From: Sulfitobacter maritimus
GTDB taxonomy: Bacteria > Pseudomonadota > Alphaproteobacteria > Rhodobacterales > Rhodobacteraceae
Reading direction: 5' to 3'
Assembly (NCBI RefSeq): GCF_013346665.1
Contig: NZ_JABVBB010000034.1
Coordinates: 1 to 64,000, forward strand
DNA length: 64,000 nt
Each line of letters starts with the position of its first letter. Within the stretch, counting starts at the first letter, position 1. This document shows, piece after piece, positions 1-7,913 of this stretch. Made by a program: the position numbers and the translations under genes. A model generated the notes under the pieces. That model was given only the letters and a program-made list of their open reading frames with translations, made no database searches and had not been told where the DNA came from.

Positions 1-4
1 CACC

Positions 5-1180
5 ATGGCAAAGGCAAAGTTTGAACGTAACAAGCCACACGTCAACATCGGCACAATCGGCCACGTTGACCACGGTAAAACCACGCTGACCGCGGCGATC
101 ACCAAGTATTTCGGTGACTTCCAAGCGTATGACCAGATCGACGGCGCGCCCGAAGAGAAGGCCCGCGGCATCACCATCTCGACCGCGCACGTCGAGTATG
201 AGACCGAGAACCGTCACTACGCTCACGTCGACTGCCCTGGCCACGCTGACTATGTGAAGAACATGATCACCGGTGCCGCGCAGATGGACGGCGCGATCCT
301 GGTTGTGAACGCGGCCGACGGCCCGATGCCCCAGACCCGCGAGCACATCCTGCTCGGCCGTCAGGTTGGCATCCCTGCCATGGTCGTCTTCATGAACAAA
401 GTTGACCAAGTCGACGACGAAGAGCTGCTTGAGCTGGTGGAAATGGAAATCCGCGAGCTGCTGTCCTCCTACGACTACCCCGGCGACGACATCCCTGTTG
501 TTGCAGGTTCCGCTCTGGCGGCGATGGAAGGCAACAAGCCCGAGATCGGCGAAGAAGCGATCAAGAAGCTGATGGCTGCTGTGGACGAGTACATCCCGAC
601 GCCTGAGCGCGCCGTGGACCAGCCCTTCCTGATGCCCGTCGAAGACGTGTTCTCGATCTCCGGTCGCGGTACCGTTGTGACAGGCCGTGTTGAGCGTGGC
701 GTGATCAACGTTGGTGACGAAATTGAAATCGTCGGCATCCGCGACACCAAGAAAACCACCTGCACCGGTGTGGAAATGTTCCGCAAGCTGCTGGACCGTG
801 GTGAAGCTGGCGACAACATCGGCGCCCTGCTGCGCGGCGTTGAGCGTGACGGCGTTGAGCGTGGTCAGGTTCTCTGCAAGCCCGGCTCCGTGACACCGCA
901 CACCAAGTTCGAAGCCGAAGCCTACATCCTCACCAAAGAGGAAGGTGGCCGTCACACGCCGTTCTTCGCGAACTACCGTCCGCAGTTCTACTTCCGTACA
1001 ACTGACGTGACCGGCACCGTTCAGCTGGCAGAAGGCACCGAGATGGTCATGCCCGGCGACAACGTGTCCTTCGGCGTTGAGCTGATCGCACCGATCGCCA
1101 TGGAAAACGGCCTGCGTTTCGCGATCCGCGAAGGTGGCCGGACTGTTGGCGCGGGTGTTGTGTCGAAGATCACCGAGTAA
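5..1180 (+). CDS. tuf: Elongation factor Tu
   Basis: EF-Tu is the GTPase that brings aminoacyl-tRNA to the ribosomal A site. The 391-residue product is full length for the family. The P-loop GHVDHGKT lies at residues 19-26, followed by the switch I segment [14 protein letters not shown] and NKVD, and then the two C-terminal beta-barrel domains. The ATG is at the very edge of the window, so the ribosome binding site and any fusA/rpsG upstream are not visible. A strong terminator follows, separating tuf from rpsJ. Alphaproteobacteria often carry two tuf copies; only one is seen here. Confidence 0.99.
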   Translation: MAKAKFERNKPHVNIGTIGHVDHGKTTLTAAITKYFGDFQAYDQIDGAPEEKARGITISTAHVEYETENRHYAHVDCPGHADYVKNMITGAAQMDGAILVVNAADGPMPQTREHILLGRQVGIPAMVVFMNKVDQVDDEELLELVEMEIRELLSSYDYPGDDIPVVAGSALAAMEGNKPEIGEEAIKKLMAAVDEYIPTPERAVDQPFLMPVEDVFSISGRGTVVTGRVERGVINVGDEIEIVGIRDTKKTTCTGVEMFRKLLDRGEAGDNIGALLRGVERDGVERGQVLCKPGSVTPHTKFEAEAYILTKEEGGRHTPFFANYRPQFYFRTTDVTGTVQLAEGTEMVMPGDNVSFGVELIAPIAMENGLRFAIREGGRTVGAGVVSKITE

Positions 1181-1218
1181 TCGGAACGGTCGGCCCTTGG
1201 GGCCGTCTTGGAAAAACG

Positions 1219-1250
1219 AAAGGCCGCAGCGTTTGCTGCGGCCTTTTGCT
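1219..1250 (+). terminator. Rho-independent terminator after tuf
   Basis: A GC-rich stem (AAAGGCCGCAGC / GCTGCGGCCTTTT) with a 4-nt GTTT loop is followed by T residues. It lies 38 nt after the tuf stop codon and ends the upstream transcription unit. Confidence 0.9.
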
Positions 1251-1309
1251 TTGTGGGGAACGGGGGTTCTGCGGAGCCCGCAGGAGACAGGGAAGTAGCC
1301 GTATTGTTC

Positions 1310-1691
1310 GGTGGTGATTGAATGTAGGCGGGGTGCATTGCTACGTCGGGAGCGGTATGGCTTTGCGCATTGGTTCTAAGAAATCGGTGGGTTGTGAGCG
1401 AACGGGCACGCGCTGTCACGCCGCAAGCGGCATGACCTTGTACTGGCTTCGAAAACTGAGCGGGTTATGATCGAACGCGGGCGGGGTGCGCTGTCACGCT
1501 GCGCACGCAATGACTTTGTGCACTGGTTTTCCAAACTGGAGCGGTTGGTGGATGAACGCAGACCGAGTACGCTGGCACGCCGCGAGCGGTATGGCTTCGC
1601 GCATTGGTTTTCCAACGGGTTGTGGTTGAACGCAGGCGGGGTGCGCTGTCACGCCGCAAGCGGCATGACCTTGCGCACTGGTTCTAAAAAC
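1310..1691. repeat. Five degenerate 75-81 bp tandem repeats
   Basis: Five head-to-tail units can be aligned by eye, at about 1310-1384, 1385-1459, 1460-1540, 1541-1616 and 1617-1691. Each carries the same ordered words: GGTTG.G..GAACGC, GGGGTGCGCTGTCACGC, CGCAAGCGGCATGACCTTG and CGCACTGGTTCTAAAA or CATTGGTTTTCCAA. Copies 2, 3 and 5 are closest to each other. Unit lengths of 75, 75, 81, 76 and 75 do not keep one reading frame, so this looks non-coding. It fills most of the gap between tuf and rpsJ. No spacer-repeat alternation is present, so it is not a CRISPR array. Function unknown; it may belong to an intergenic repeat family. Confidence 0.8.
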
Positions 1692-1709
1692 ACGAGGGTT
1701 TTTAGAACC
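1680..1709. repeat. Perfect 12-bp inverted repeat closing the tandem array
   Basis: GGTTCTAAAAAC and GTTTTTAGAACC form 12-bp perfect arms around the 6-nt loop ACGAGG. The left arm is the end of the fifth tandem unit and the right arm is outside it. The following bases are not T-rich, so an intrinsic terminator role is uncertain. Confidence 0.75.
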
Positions 1710-1712
1710 CTC

Positions 1713-1741
1713 TTGCTCCCCGCTCTGATTCCCCCTATAGG
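1713..1741 (+). promoter_or_regulatory. Candidate sigma70-type promoter for the S10 unit
   Basis: TTGCTC (1713-1718) and TATAGG (1736-1741) are separated by exactly 17 bp, about 120 bp before rpsJ and just after the tandem repeat block. Predicted transcription would begin near 1748 and include the stem-loop at 1753-1775. This is a pattern match by eye, without mapping data. Confidence 0.45.
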
Positions 1742-1752
1742 ACGCCCATCAC

Positions 1753-1784
1753 CGGGGTGCGTCAGACGCGCCCCGTTTGATTTG
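1753..1784 (+). promoter_or_regulatory. Stem-loop with T-rich tail in the rpsJ leader
   Basis: CGGGGTGCGT and ACGCGCCCCG form a 10-bp stem (one G-U pair) around a CAG loop, followed by TTTGATTTGAT. It lies between the candidate promoter and rpsJ. It could be an attenuator or a target for autogenous control of the S10 unit, as known for the L4-controlled S10 leader of E. coli. No homology to that leader was checked. Confidence 0.5.
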
Positions 1785-1861
1785 ATACCAAGGCGTGATG
1801 AGGGGGCCGGATGAGCCTGCTTCCTCCAATCCGTTGAAATCCCAAAACAAGGGATATGCAT

Positions 1862-2182
1862 ATGGCCGCTCCAAGCCAGAACATCCGCATTCGCCTGAAG
1901 GCGTTTGACTACCGGGTGCTCGATTCTTCTACACAGGAAATCGTTAGCACCGCCAAGCGCACAGGCGCTTCGGTCCGCGGACCCATTCCGCTGCCGAACA
2001 AGATCGAGAAATTCACCGTTCTGCGTGGTCCCCACGTTGACAAGAAATCCCGTGACCAGTTCGAAATCCGCACGCATAAGCGTCTGCTGGATATCATTGA
2101 TCCGACCCCCCAGACCGTGGACGCGCTGATGAAGCTCGACCTCGCCGCTGGCGTGGACGTCGAGATCAAGCTGCAATCGTAA
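1862..2182 (+). CDS. rpsJ: 30S ribosomal protein S10
   Basis: S10 is a small-subunit head protein that also serves as NusE in antitermination. The product is 106 residues, close to the usual 103. It carries the hallmark IRIRLKAFD segment near the N terminus and RTHKRLLDI further on. The frame also has an ATG six bases upstream, but the AAGGGA ribosome binding site at 1849-1854 is well spaced only for the ATG at 1862, which also gives the usual short N terminus. It is the first gene of the S10 unit; rplC follows after 18 nt. Confidence 0.98.
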   Translation: MAAPSQNIRIRLKAFDYRVLDSSTQEIVSTAKRTGASVRGPIPLPNKIEKFTVLRGPHVDKKSRDQFEIRTHKRLLDIIDPTPQTVDALMKLDLAAGVDVEIKLQS

Positions 2183-2200
2183 AGCTGGGAGGGTAATCAT

Positions 2201-3079
2201 ATGTTGCGCTCAGGCGTTATTGCAAAAAAAGTCGGCATGACCCGGCTGTTCATGGAAGACGGCAAGCAGATCCCTGTGACCGTTCTCCAGTTGGACAAGC
2301 TTCAGGTTGTCGCACAGCGCACCGCAGACCGTGACGGCTACACTGCCGTTCAGCTCGGTGCCGGTACGGCGAAAGCCAAACGTACAAGCCAAGCCATGCG
2401 TGGCCACTTCGCTGCCGCGAAAGTGGAACCCAAGCGCAAGGTTGCTGAGTTCCGCGTCGACGCGGATGCGATGATCAACGTGGGTGAGGAAATCACCGCT
2501 GACCATTACTTTGCAGGTCAGTATGTTGACGTGGCAGGCACTTCGATCGGTAAAGGTTTTGCCGGTGCGATGAAGCGTCACAACTTCGGCGGTCTGCGGG
2601 CGACACACGGTGTCTCCATCAGCCACCGTTCGCACGGCTCCACAGGCCAGTGTCAGGATCCCGGCAAGGTTTTCAAAGGTAAGAAAATGGCCGGTCACAT
2701 GGGCGCTGCCCGTGTTACCACGCAGAACCTCGAAGTCGTCAAGACCGACAGCGCGCGTGGCCTGATCATGGTGAAAGGCGCCGTTCCTGGCTCCAAAGGT
2801 GGCTGGGTCACCGTCAAGGATGCGGTCAAAAAGCCGTTCCCCGAAGACGCGATTCTGCCCGCCGCTCTGAAATCTGCCGCTGAAGAAGCCGCCAAAGCCG
2901 CCGAAGAGGCCGCCGCCGCAGCCGCAGCAGAGGCCGAAGCCGAAGCCAAGCGTTTGGCCGAAGAGCAAGCCGCACAGGAAGCCGAAGCGCTGAAAGCCGC
3001 AGAAGCTGAAATCGCAGCTGAAGGTTCGGATGCCGACAATTCCGATGCCGACGCTGACAAGAAAGAAGGTGACGCATGA
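2201..3079 (+). CDS. rplC: 50S ribosomal protein L3, with long Ala/Glu-rich C-terminal tail
   Basis: L3 binds 23S rRNA near its 3' end and is among the first assembly proteins. Residues 1 to about 215 are the normal L3 fold, including the HRSHGSTGQ loop whose Gln150 aligns with the residue methylated by PrmB in E. coli, if that enzyme is present. The last ~70 residues are an extra tail rich in Ala, Glu and Lys, with runs such as [18 protein letters not shown], ending in an acidic Asp-rich stretch. At 292 residues it is much longer than the ~209 of E. coli. The GGGAGG ribosome binding site fits the ATG. It overlaps rplD by ATGA. Confidence 0.98.
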   Translation: MLRSGVIAKKVGMTRLFMEDGKQIPVTVLQLDKLQVVAQRTADRDGYTAVQLGAGTAKAKRTSQAMRGHFAAAKVEPKRKVAEFRVDADAMINVGEEITADHYFAGQYVDVAGTSIGKGFAGAMKRHNFGGLRATHGVSISHRSHGSTGQCQDPGKVFKGKKMAGHMGAARVTTQNLEVVKTDSARGLIMVKGAVPGSKGGWVTVKDAVKKPFPEDAILPAALKSAAEEAAKAAEEAAAAAAAEAEAEAKRLAEEQAAQEAEALKAAEAEIAAEGSDADNSDADADKKEGDA

Positions 3080-3693
3080 AACTCGATGTCATCAAACTCG
3101 ACGGTGGCAACGCCGGGTCCGTAGACCTGGACGAAGCCCTGTTCGGCCTGGAGCCGCGTGCCGACATCCTGCACCGCGTCGTGCGCTGGCAGCGTAACAA
3201 CGCGCAGCAGGGTACGCACAAGGTCAAGACACGGTCCGAGACCAGCTACTCGACCAAGAAGATCTATCGCCAAAAAGGCACCGGCGGCGCACGCCACGGT
3301 GACCGGAACGCGCCGATCTTCCGTAAGGGTGGTATCTACAAAGGTCCCACCCCGCGTAGCCACGGCCACGAGCTGACCAAGAAGTTCCGCAAGCTGGGCC
3401 TGCGTCACGCGCTGTCCGCCAAAGCAAAAGCCGGTTCTTTGGTCATCATCGACGAAGCAACGTCCGAAGGCAAAACAGCCGCATTGGCCAAGCAGGTGTC
3501 TAACCTGGGTTGGAAGCGCGCGCTGGTCATCGATGGCGCTTCGGTCAACGAGAACTTCGCACAGGCCGCACGCAACATCGAAGGTTTGGATATCCTGCCG
3601 TCGATGGGCGCAAACGTCTATGACATCCTCAAGCGTGACACTCTGGTGATCACCAAAGCGGGGATCGAAGCATTGGAGGCACGCCTGAAATGA
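3076..3693 (+). CDS. rplD: 50S ribosomal protein L4
   Basis: L4 lines the peptide exit tunnel and in E. coli represses its own operon. At 205 residues it has normal length. The tunnel loop is recognisable in [10 protein letters not shown] and the following Arg/Gly-rich segment. It is translationally coupled on both sides: its start overlaps the rplC stop and its stop overlaps the rplW start, each by ATGA. Confidence 0.98.
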   Translation: MKLDVIKLDGGNAGSVDLDEALFGLEPRADILHRVVRWQRNNAQQGTHKVKTRSETSYSTKKIYRQKGTGGARHGDRNAPIFRKGGIYKGPTPRSHGHELTKKFRKLGLRHALSAKAKAGSLVIIDEATSEGKTAALAKQVSNLGWKRALVIDGASVNENFAQAARNIEGLDILPSMGANVYDILKRDTLVITKAGIEALEARLK

Positions 3694-3986
3694 GCGCCAA
3701 GCATGAACACTACGACGTGATTCGCAAGCCGATCATCACCGAGAAAGCAACCATGGCGTCCGAACAGAACGCTGTCGTTTTCGAAGTGGCGATTGAAAGC
3801 AACAAGCCCATGATCAAAGAGGCCGTTGAGGCGCTCTTTAACGTCAAGGTGAAGGCCGTGAACACGTCCATCACCAAAGGCAAGGTCAAGCGTTTCCGGG
3901 GCCAGATGGGCCGCCGTAAGGACGTGAAAAAGGCTTATGTGACGCTCGAAGAGGGCAACACAATCGACGTCTCCACCGGGCTGTAA
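3690..3986 (+). CDS. rplW: 50S ribosomal protein L23
   Basis: L23 sits at the tunnel exit and docks trigger factor and SRP. The 98-residue product begins with the typical [13 protein letters not shown] segment and has the VKAVNT..TKGK..RFRG core. Normally rplB follows directly. Here a terminator and about 3.9 kb of unrelated genes separate rplW from rplB. Confidence 0.98.
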   Translation: MSAKHEHYDVIRKPIITEKATMASEQNAVVFEVAIESNKPMIKEAVEALFNVKVKAVNTSITKGKVKRFRGQMGRRKDVKKAYVTLEEGNTIDVSTGL

Positions 3987-4005
3987 GTTTCTGTAAAAGA
4001 TTTAA

Positions 4006-4036
4006 GAAGGGCCTCCGCTTAGCGGGGGCCTTTTTT
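4006..4036. terminator. Terminator after rplW, possibly bidirectional
   Basis: A GC-rich stem (AAGGGCCTCCGC / GCGGGGGCCTT, one bulged base and a G-U pair) with loop TTA is followed by six T residues on the plus strand. The stop codon of the converging DUF1801 gene is inside the hairpin, so it may serve both strands. It marks the first break in the S10 operon. Confidence 0.85.
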
Positions 4037-4450
4037 GTTTCGGCGGTGGTAGGTCAGCGCCTGAGCGATCAGGAGCGGCAAGGGGGTTTTGGCGATTTGA
4101 GTCTGCGCATCGAAGAGCACGGCGCGGTTGCCCTCATAGGTGAATGCATCAGCAAAAACCGCACGCGCGTCTGAAATCAGGGTTGTTTGGCAGTGCACGA
4201 ACAGAGCATAGCCACCTACTTTTGACGGCCCCAGTCGCAGGGGGGTGCCAGATTTGCTTTCTGAGGTGAGATAGGCTGGTTGGCCCCATTTCAGGGTCTC
4301 TTCGATGGGGCCCACGTTTTCGGCCTCTGCCACCTCGAAAATCAGTTGGCGGATTTCCAGTAAGCCGGGGCGCACCCTGGTCGGGAAGGCCGCGAATGTG
4401 CGTTCAACGGCATCACTCTGGAAGGGCGGGTTGGGCAAGGGCATGTGCAA
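4019..4450 (-). CDS. DUF1801-family protein
   Basis: The 143-residue soluble protein has the pattern of DUF1801 (YdhG-like) proteins: an N-terminal helix with RPGLLEIRQLI, then ETLKWGQPAYL, a central beta-rich part with GGYALFVHC, and a basic C terminus. The family has no firm biochemical function; some members relate to iron or frataxin-like folds, which is not shown here. It is convergent to rplW and read from its own promoter. A second in-frame ATG lies two codons inside the annotated start, so the start is uncertain by six bases. Confidence 0.8.
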   Translation of the reverse strand: MHMPLPNPPFQSDAVERTFAAFPTRVRPGLLEIRQLIFEVAEAENVGPIEETLKWGQPAYLTSESKSGTPLRLGPSKVGGYALFVHCQTTLISDARAVFADAFTYEGNRAVLFDAQTQIAKTPLPLLIAQALTYHRRNKKGPR

Positions 4451-4609
4451 GCTTAAGTCCGGCAGCCGGTCAGATCAATTATCCCCGTCGGTCATATACC
4501 GGCTATTTATAGCCGCATGGGCGAAAACCCGTCTTTAATACTCAAGGGATAAGTTGCTTGCTGCGTACATTCCTCTACAAGGCTACAGACAACGATAAAA
4601 AGCAGATAG

Positions 4610-5641
4610 ATGTCCCACAAAAATGTATCCCCTGACGCGCCTTCGGACGTGTCGAACGCGCGCGACTGGGTCCGAGTGCTGGCCCGTTACCGCGAGCCGA
4701 ACACTTGGCGCAGCAGTTTTGAACTGGCGGTCACGCTTGGCCCCTTCCTTTTGCTCTGGGCGCTGGCTTGGTGGGCGCTTTCGGTCAGCGGCTGGCTGGC
4801 GCTTGGCATATCCATCGTCAACGCGGGTTTCCTGCTGCGGCTTTTCGCGATCCAGCACGATTGCGGCCATGCGGCCTTCTTTAACAGTCGCCGGACCAGC
4901 GATTGGGTGGGGCGTATTCTGGGGGTTTTGACGCTGACGCCATATGACGTCTGGCGCCGCACACATTCGATCCACCATTCCTCGGCTGGCAACCTCGGGC
5001 GGCGCGGCATTGGCGATGTTCATACGCTCACCGTGGCAGAATACCGTGCCATGGGGCCGCTTGGGCGGCTGCACTACCGGCTTTACCGCAATCCCATCGT
5101 GTTGTTTGGTTTGGGGCCGAGCTATCTGTTCTTCTTGCAGAACCGGTTGCCGATCGGGCTGATGGCCAAGGCGCGGTATTGGCTGAGCGCCATGGGGACG
5201 AACGCCTCGATCTTGGTGGCGCTGGCGGTGATCTTTTACTTTGGTGGCATCATGCCGATCCTGCTGATTTTCGTGCCCAGCACCCTTCTGGCGGCAACGG
5301 CAGGGATGTGGCTGTTTTACGTTCAGCACCAGTTTGAGACGACCCATTGGGAAGAGAACCAGAACTGGGATCTGCATGACGCCGCCTTCCACGGCTCTTC
5401 GCACTATATCCTACCGCGGCCTTTGCAGTGGCTCAGCGCGAATATCGGCATCCACCATGTGCATCACCTCTACAGCCGTATTCCCTTCTATCGTTTGCCT
5501 GAGGTGCTGCGTGATCATGCGCCTTTGGCCGAGGGCAATCGCATGACCATTCGCGAAAGCCTTGCCAACGCGCGGCTGCATCTTTGGGATGAGAATACCA
5601 AAAGGCTTTTGTCCTTCGCGCAGGCGCGGCAAGCAGTCTGA
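4610..5641 (+). CDS. Membrane fatty acid desaturase
   Basis: This is an integral membrane di-iron desaturase of the acyl-lipid (DesA/FAD2-like) family, which introduces a double bond into membrane acyl chains. All three histidine boxes are visible: HDCGH at residues 83-87, HSIHH at 119-123 and HHVHH at 282-286. Hydrophobic segments at about 42-80 and 195-238 would form the transmembrane hairpins. At 343 residues the length fits. The regiospecificity (delta-12/omega-6 is the best guess) cannot be fixed from sequence. It lies in the insert between rplW and rplB, followed by a hairpin. Confidence 0.9.
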   Translation: MSHKNVSPDAPSDVSNARDWVRVLARYREPNTWRSSFELAVTLGPFLLLWALAWWALSVSGWLALGISIVNAGFLLRLFAIQHDCGHAAFFNSRRTSDWVGRILGVLTLTPYDVWRRTHSIHHSSAGNLGRRGIGDVHTLTVAEYRAMGPLGRLHYRLYRNPIVLFGLGPSYLFFLQNRLPIGLMAKARYWLSAMGTNASILVALAVIFYFGGIMPILLIFVPSTLLAATAGMWLFYVQHQFETTHWEENQNWDLHDAAFHGSSHYILPRPLQWLSANIGIHHVHHLYSRIPFYRLPEVLRDHAPLAEGNRMTIRESLANARLHLWDENTKRLLSFAQARQAV

Positions 5642-5669
5642 GAATAACTTCAAAGCCGTAGCGATGTTG

Positions 5670-5693
5670 CAGCCCCCGTTTTTGCGGGGGCTG
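5670..5693 (+). terminator. Probable terminator after the desaturase gene
   Basis: CAGCCCCCG and CGGGGGCTG form a 9-bp perfect stem around TTTTTG. The bases after it are only moderately T-rich (TTGTCGTTTGG), so termination may be partial. Confidence 0.6.
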
Positions 5694-5891
5694 TTGTCGT
5701 TTGGAGGATGGGACAATTTCGCGGTTTATGCGTTCGTGCGGTGGAGCCTAAACCGCCATGCAGCGAGCCGCACAAAAGTTCCGAGAAAATAGGTAGTTTT
5801 TCTTTGGAACAGAGCGGGAATTTGCCTGTTGTTCCCCCATGGAAGAAGGGGCGGGCGACCGCTTCACAAGTTCACTTATGGGAGAAACCTT

Positions 5892-7061
5892 ATGATCAAT
5901 TCTAAAGCACTTATGGCTGGCGTATCTGCTGTCGCTCTTTTCGCCGCGGCACCAGTACTGGCACAGGACGCGACCGAAGACGTTGAGCAGACAATTGAGC
6001 GGAACGCTGAAGCAGACGCTGAAATGGAAAACAGCGCTGCCGACGCGAATGCAGAGGTTGAAGTTGACTCTGATGCGGCGACCACTGCCAATGTCGCGGG
6101 CGGTCAAGTTGTCGTCGAGCAGGAAGACGCCAACGTCGACGTGAAGGTGCCGGAGCCTGATGTAAACGTTTCGCAGGAAGCGCCTGTTGTGACTGTTGAG
6201 CAAGCGCAGCCCGAAGTCACCGTGCAGGTGCCAGAGCCGACTGTACGCGTACAACAGCAAGCCCCTATCATCACCGTTGAGCAGGCGCAGCCACAGGTGA
6301 CTGTGCGTATCCCCGAGCCTGTTGTAACTGTTCAAGTGCCGAAGCCGCAGGTAGACGTTGACACAGGTGAGCCGATTGTCGATCTGGAGCAGCCAGAGCC
6401 CGTCGTGAAGTTCGTGCGCCCTGAGCCCAAAATCACCATCGAAGAAGCCGAGCCGCGGGTCACTGTTGAGCAGGCGGAAGCAGATGTGAACGTCGCTGAA
6501 TCCAATGATGCGAAGGTGAACGTCCAGCAGGAAGAAGCCAACGTTAACGTTGAGCAGAGCGAAGATGCGAATGTGGTGGTTGAGGAAGCTGACGCGCCCG
6601 AGGTTCAGATCGAAGGGTCTGAAGAAGCTGAAGTCAACGTAGAGCAAGAGCAAGCTCGTGTGCTGATGGAAGACTTTAACGCTGACGAGCAAGGCAATAT
6701 GGCCGAAGAAGACCGTGCCCGCTATCAGGAAAACGTTCAGCGCCTGCCGATCTTTAACCTGACCGCCGAAGAACTGACCGGTCGCAGCGTTGCCACCGAG
6801 AACGGTGAAGACGTAGGCGAGATCGACTTCATCGGCGTGCGTGGCGACACCGTTGTTGCAATCATCGGTGTTGGTGGTTTCCTTGGTATGGGCGAAAACG
6901 AAGTTGCCATCCCAGTTGAGAAACTGATCATGCGTGAAGACGAAGTGATCGTACCCGGTGTCACCGAAGAGCGTCTGGAGAGCATGCCAGAGTTCAACGA
7001 AGCCGAAGTGCAGATCCTTGATCCTGGTATGCGTCTGGCCGAAAGCATCGGCCTCGACTAA
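5892..7061 (+). CDS. Exported PRC-barrel protein with Val/Pro decapeptide repeats
   Basis: The 389-residue product starts with a signal peptide (residues 1-24, MINSKALMAG...PVLA). An acidic Ala/Glu region runs to about residue 70. Residues 83-200 are a periodic region with a period near ten residues, alternating V-x-V with proline (VPEPDVNV, QPEVTVQV, PEPTVRV, PKPQVDVD). Less regular V-x-V/Glu repeats run to about 260. A PRC-barrel domain at about 285-378 follows (LTGRSVATENGEDVGEIDFI ... VPVEKLI-like). PRC barrels are small beta barrels found in RimM and photosynthetic H subunits. The exported repeat form is of unknown role, perhaps cell-envelope related. The start at 5892 was chosen because a GGGAGAAAC site precedes it and it gives a clean signal peptide. 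Confidence 0.85.
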   Translation: MINSKALMAGVSAVALFAAAPVLAQDATEDVEQTIERNAEADAEMENSAADANAEVEVDSDAATTANVAGGQVVVEQEDANVDVKVPEPDVNVSQEAPVVTVEQAQPEVTVQVPEPTVRVQQQAPIITVEQAQPQVTVRIPEPVVTVQVPKPQVDVDTGEPIVDLEQPEPVVKFVRPEPKITIEEAEPRVTVEQAEADVNVAESNDAKVNVQQEEANVNVEQSEDANVVVEEADAPEVQIEGSEEAEVNVEQEQARVLMEDFNADEQGNMAEEDRARYQENVQRLPIFNLTAEELTGRSVATENGEDVGEIDFIGVRGDTVVAIIGVGGFLGMGENEVAIPVEKLIMREDEVIVPGVTEERLESMPEFNEAEVQILDPGMRLAESIGLD

Positions 7062-7092
7062 ACTCAAAACAAGTTTCTTGTGAGTAAATGAG

Positions 7093-7117
7093 AGAAGGCG
7101 CTTCGGCGCCTTCTTTT
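7093..7117 (+). terminator. Rho-independent terminator after the PRC-barrel gene
   Basis: AGAAGGCGC and GCGCCTTCT form a perfect 9-bp stem capped by the stable TTCG tetraloop and followed by TTT, 31 nt after the stop codon. Confidence 0.92.
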
Positions 7118-7338
7118 CGTTATTGACAGGATGCGTTGCCACCCGGCGGCGGGAAACCGCCACCAAGTTGCTATACACCAATCAATTGTCTTGCTTTGTG
7201 CGCCCGCTGTAGCGATACAGAGCCTGCGACGTTACTACACTATCGATTATTCTGCTCCTTACGGCTCAGTCTGACGATCTTTCACTGACTTAGCCGATCT
7301 GCCGCATTCCGCGGGCAGTTTTATTTAGGAGTACGACG

Positions 7339-7545
7339 ATGGCCAATGGCACCGTCAAATGGTTCAACGCAACTAAAGGTTTTGGTTTTATCGCGCCCGA
7401 GGGCGGCAACAGCGATGTGTTCGTGCACATCTCTGCCGTTGAGCGCGCCGGCCTGACAGGTCTGGACGACAACCAGAAAGTGACCTTCGACATCGAATCC
7501 GGCCGTGATGGCCGCGAGAGCGCGACGAACCTCGCACTGGCATAA
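7339..7545 (+). CDS. Cold-shock domain protein (CspA family)
   Basis: This 68-residue single cold-shock domain binds single-stranded RNA/DNA and acts as an RNA chaperone. RNP1 (KGFGFI) and RNP2 (VFVHIS) are intact, and the N terminus ANGTVKWFN is typical. AGGAG precedes the ATG. About 220 nt lie between the upstream terminator and the start, leaving room for a long leader as in cold-regulated csp genes. A strong terminator follows, so it is monocistronic, inside the insert between rplW and rplB. Confidence 0.97.
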   Translation: MANGTVKWFNATKGFGFIAPEGGNSDVFVHISAVERAGLTGLDDNQKVTFDIESGRDGRESATNLALA

Positions 7546-7585
7546 GCCGGTCGGGTGCCGTAAGGCGCTGATGTGATAATTGCGG

Positions 7586-7618
7586 AAAGGGGCGTATCGG
7601 TTGCGATGCGCCCTTTTT
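7586..7618 (+). terminator. Rho-independent terminator after the cold-shock gene
   Basis: GGGCGTATCG and CGATGCGCCC form a 10-bp stem (one G-U) around GTTG, preceded by AAAG and followed by five T residues. Confidence 0.92.
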
Positions 7619-7700
7619 CTTTGCACTGGCTGATAGGGCAGGGAGGGCAGAGGAGTTGGCAGGCTTCGGCACAGGGGGCAAAACATCTCTCCCTTACCGC

Positions 7701-7729
7701 TTGACCCCCCGCAGCTTCCCCCCTATCAG
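7701..7729 (+). promoter_or_regulatory. Candidate sigma70-type promoter for the rplB unit
   Basis: TTGACC (7701-7706) and TATCAG (7724-7729) have a 17-bp spacer. They lie after the cold-shock terminator and about 185 bp before rplB. The resulting leader would contain small stem-loops at 7745-7764 (ACCCCG/CGGGGT) and 7800-7815 (AATTTC, GNRA-type GCGA loop, GAAATT). A separate promoter is expected because rplB is cut off from rplW by several terminators. Confidence 0.5.
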
Positions 7730-7913
7730 ACCCCATCGGCTCAGACCCCGGATTCGTGCGGGGTTTGGCTATTTGAACGATCCCGGTGGTTGGGATGTCA
7801 ATTTCGCGAGAAATTACCGCCCGCCGCCACTCCTACAGGGGACCTTCGGGGCCCTACAACCAACGCGCCTTCGTCTTGATGCGGGCGTGCCAAGCAAACG
7901 GAAGACAGAGAAC

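Noticed and set aside
1310..1691. CRISPR array
   Set aside because: Units abut without unique spacers, repeats are 75-81 bp and degenerate, and no cas genes are present.
1467..1814. 115-codon frame across the tandem repeats
   Set aside because: Unit lengths of 75, 81 and 76 bp shift the frame between repeats, so no repeated peptide is maintained; it is better read as non-coding repeats.
5748..7181. 477-codon minus-strand open frame over the PRC-barrel gene
   Set aside because: It mirrors the repetitive Val/Pro codons of the real plus-strand gene and has no domain-like sequence or ribosome binding site.
7656..7913. N-terminal extension of L2
   Set aside because: The 86 extra codons have no L2 similarity and overlap the candidate promoter and leader stem-loops; the ATG at 7914 gives the canonical start.
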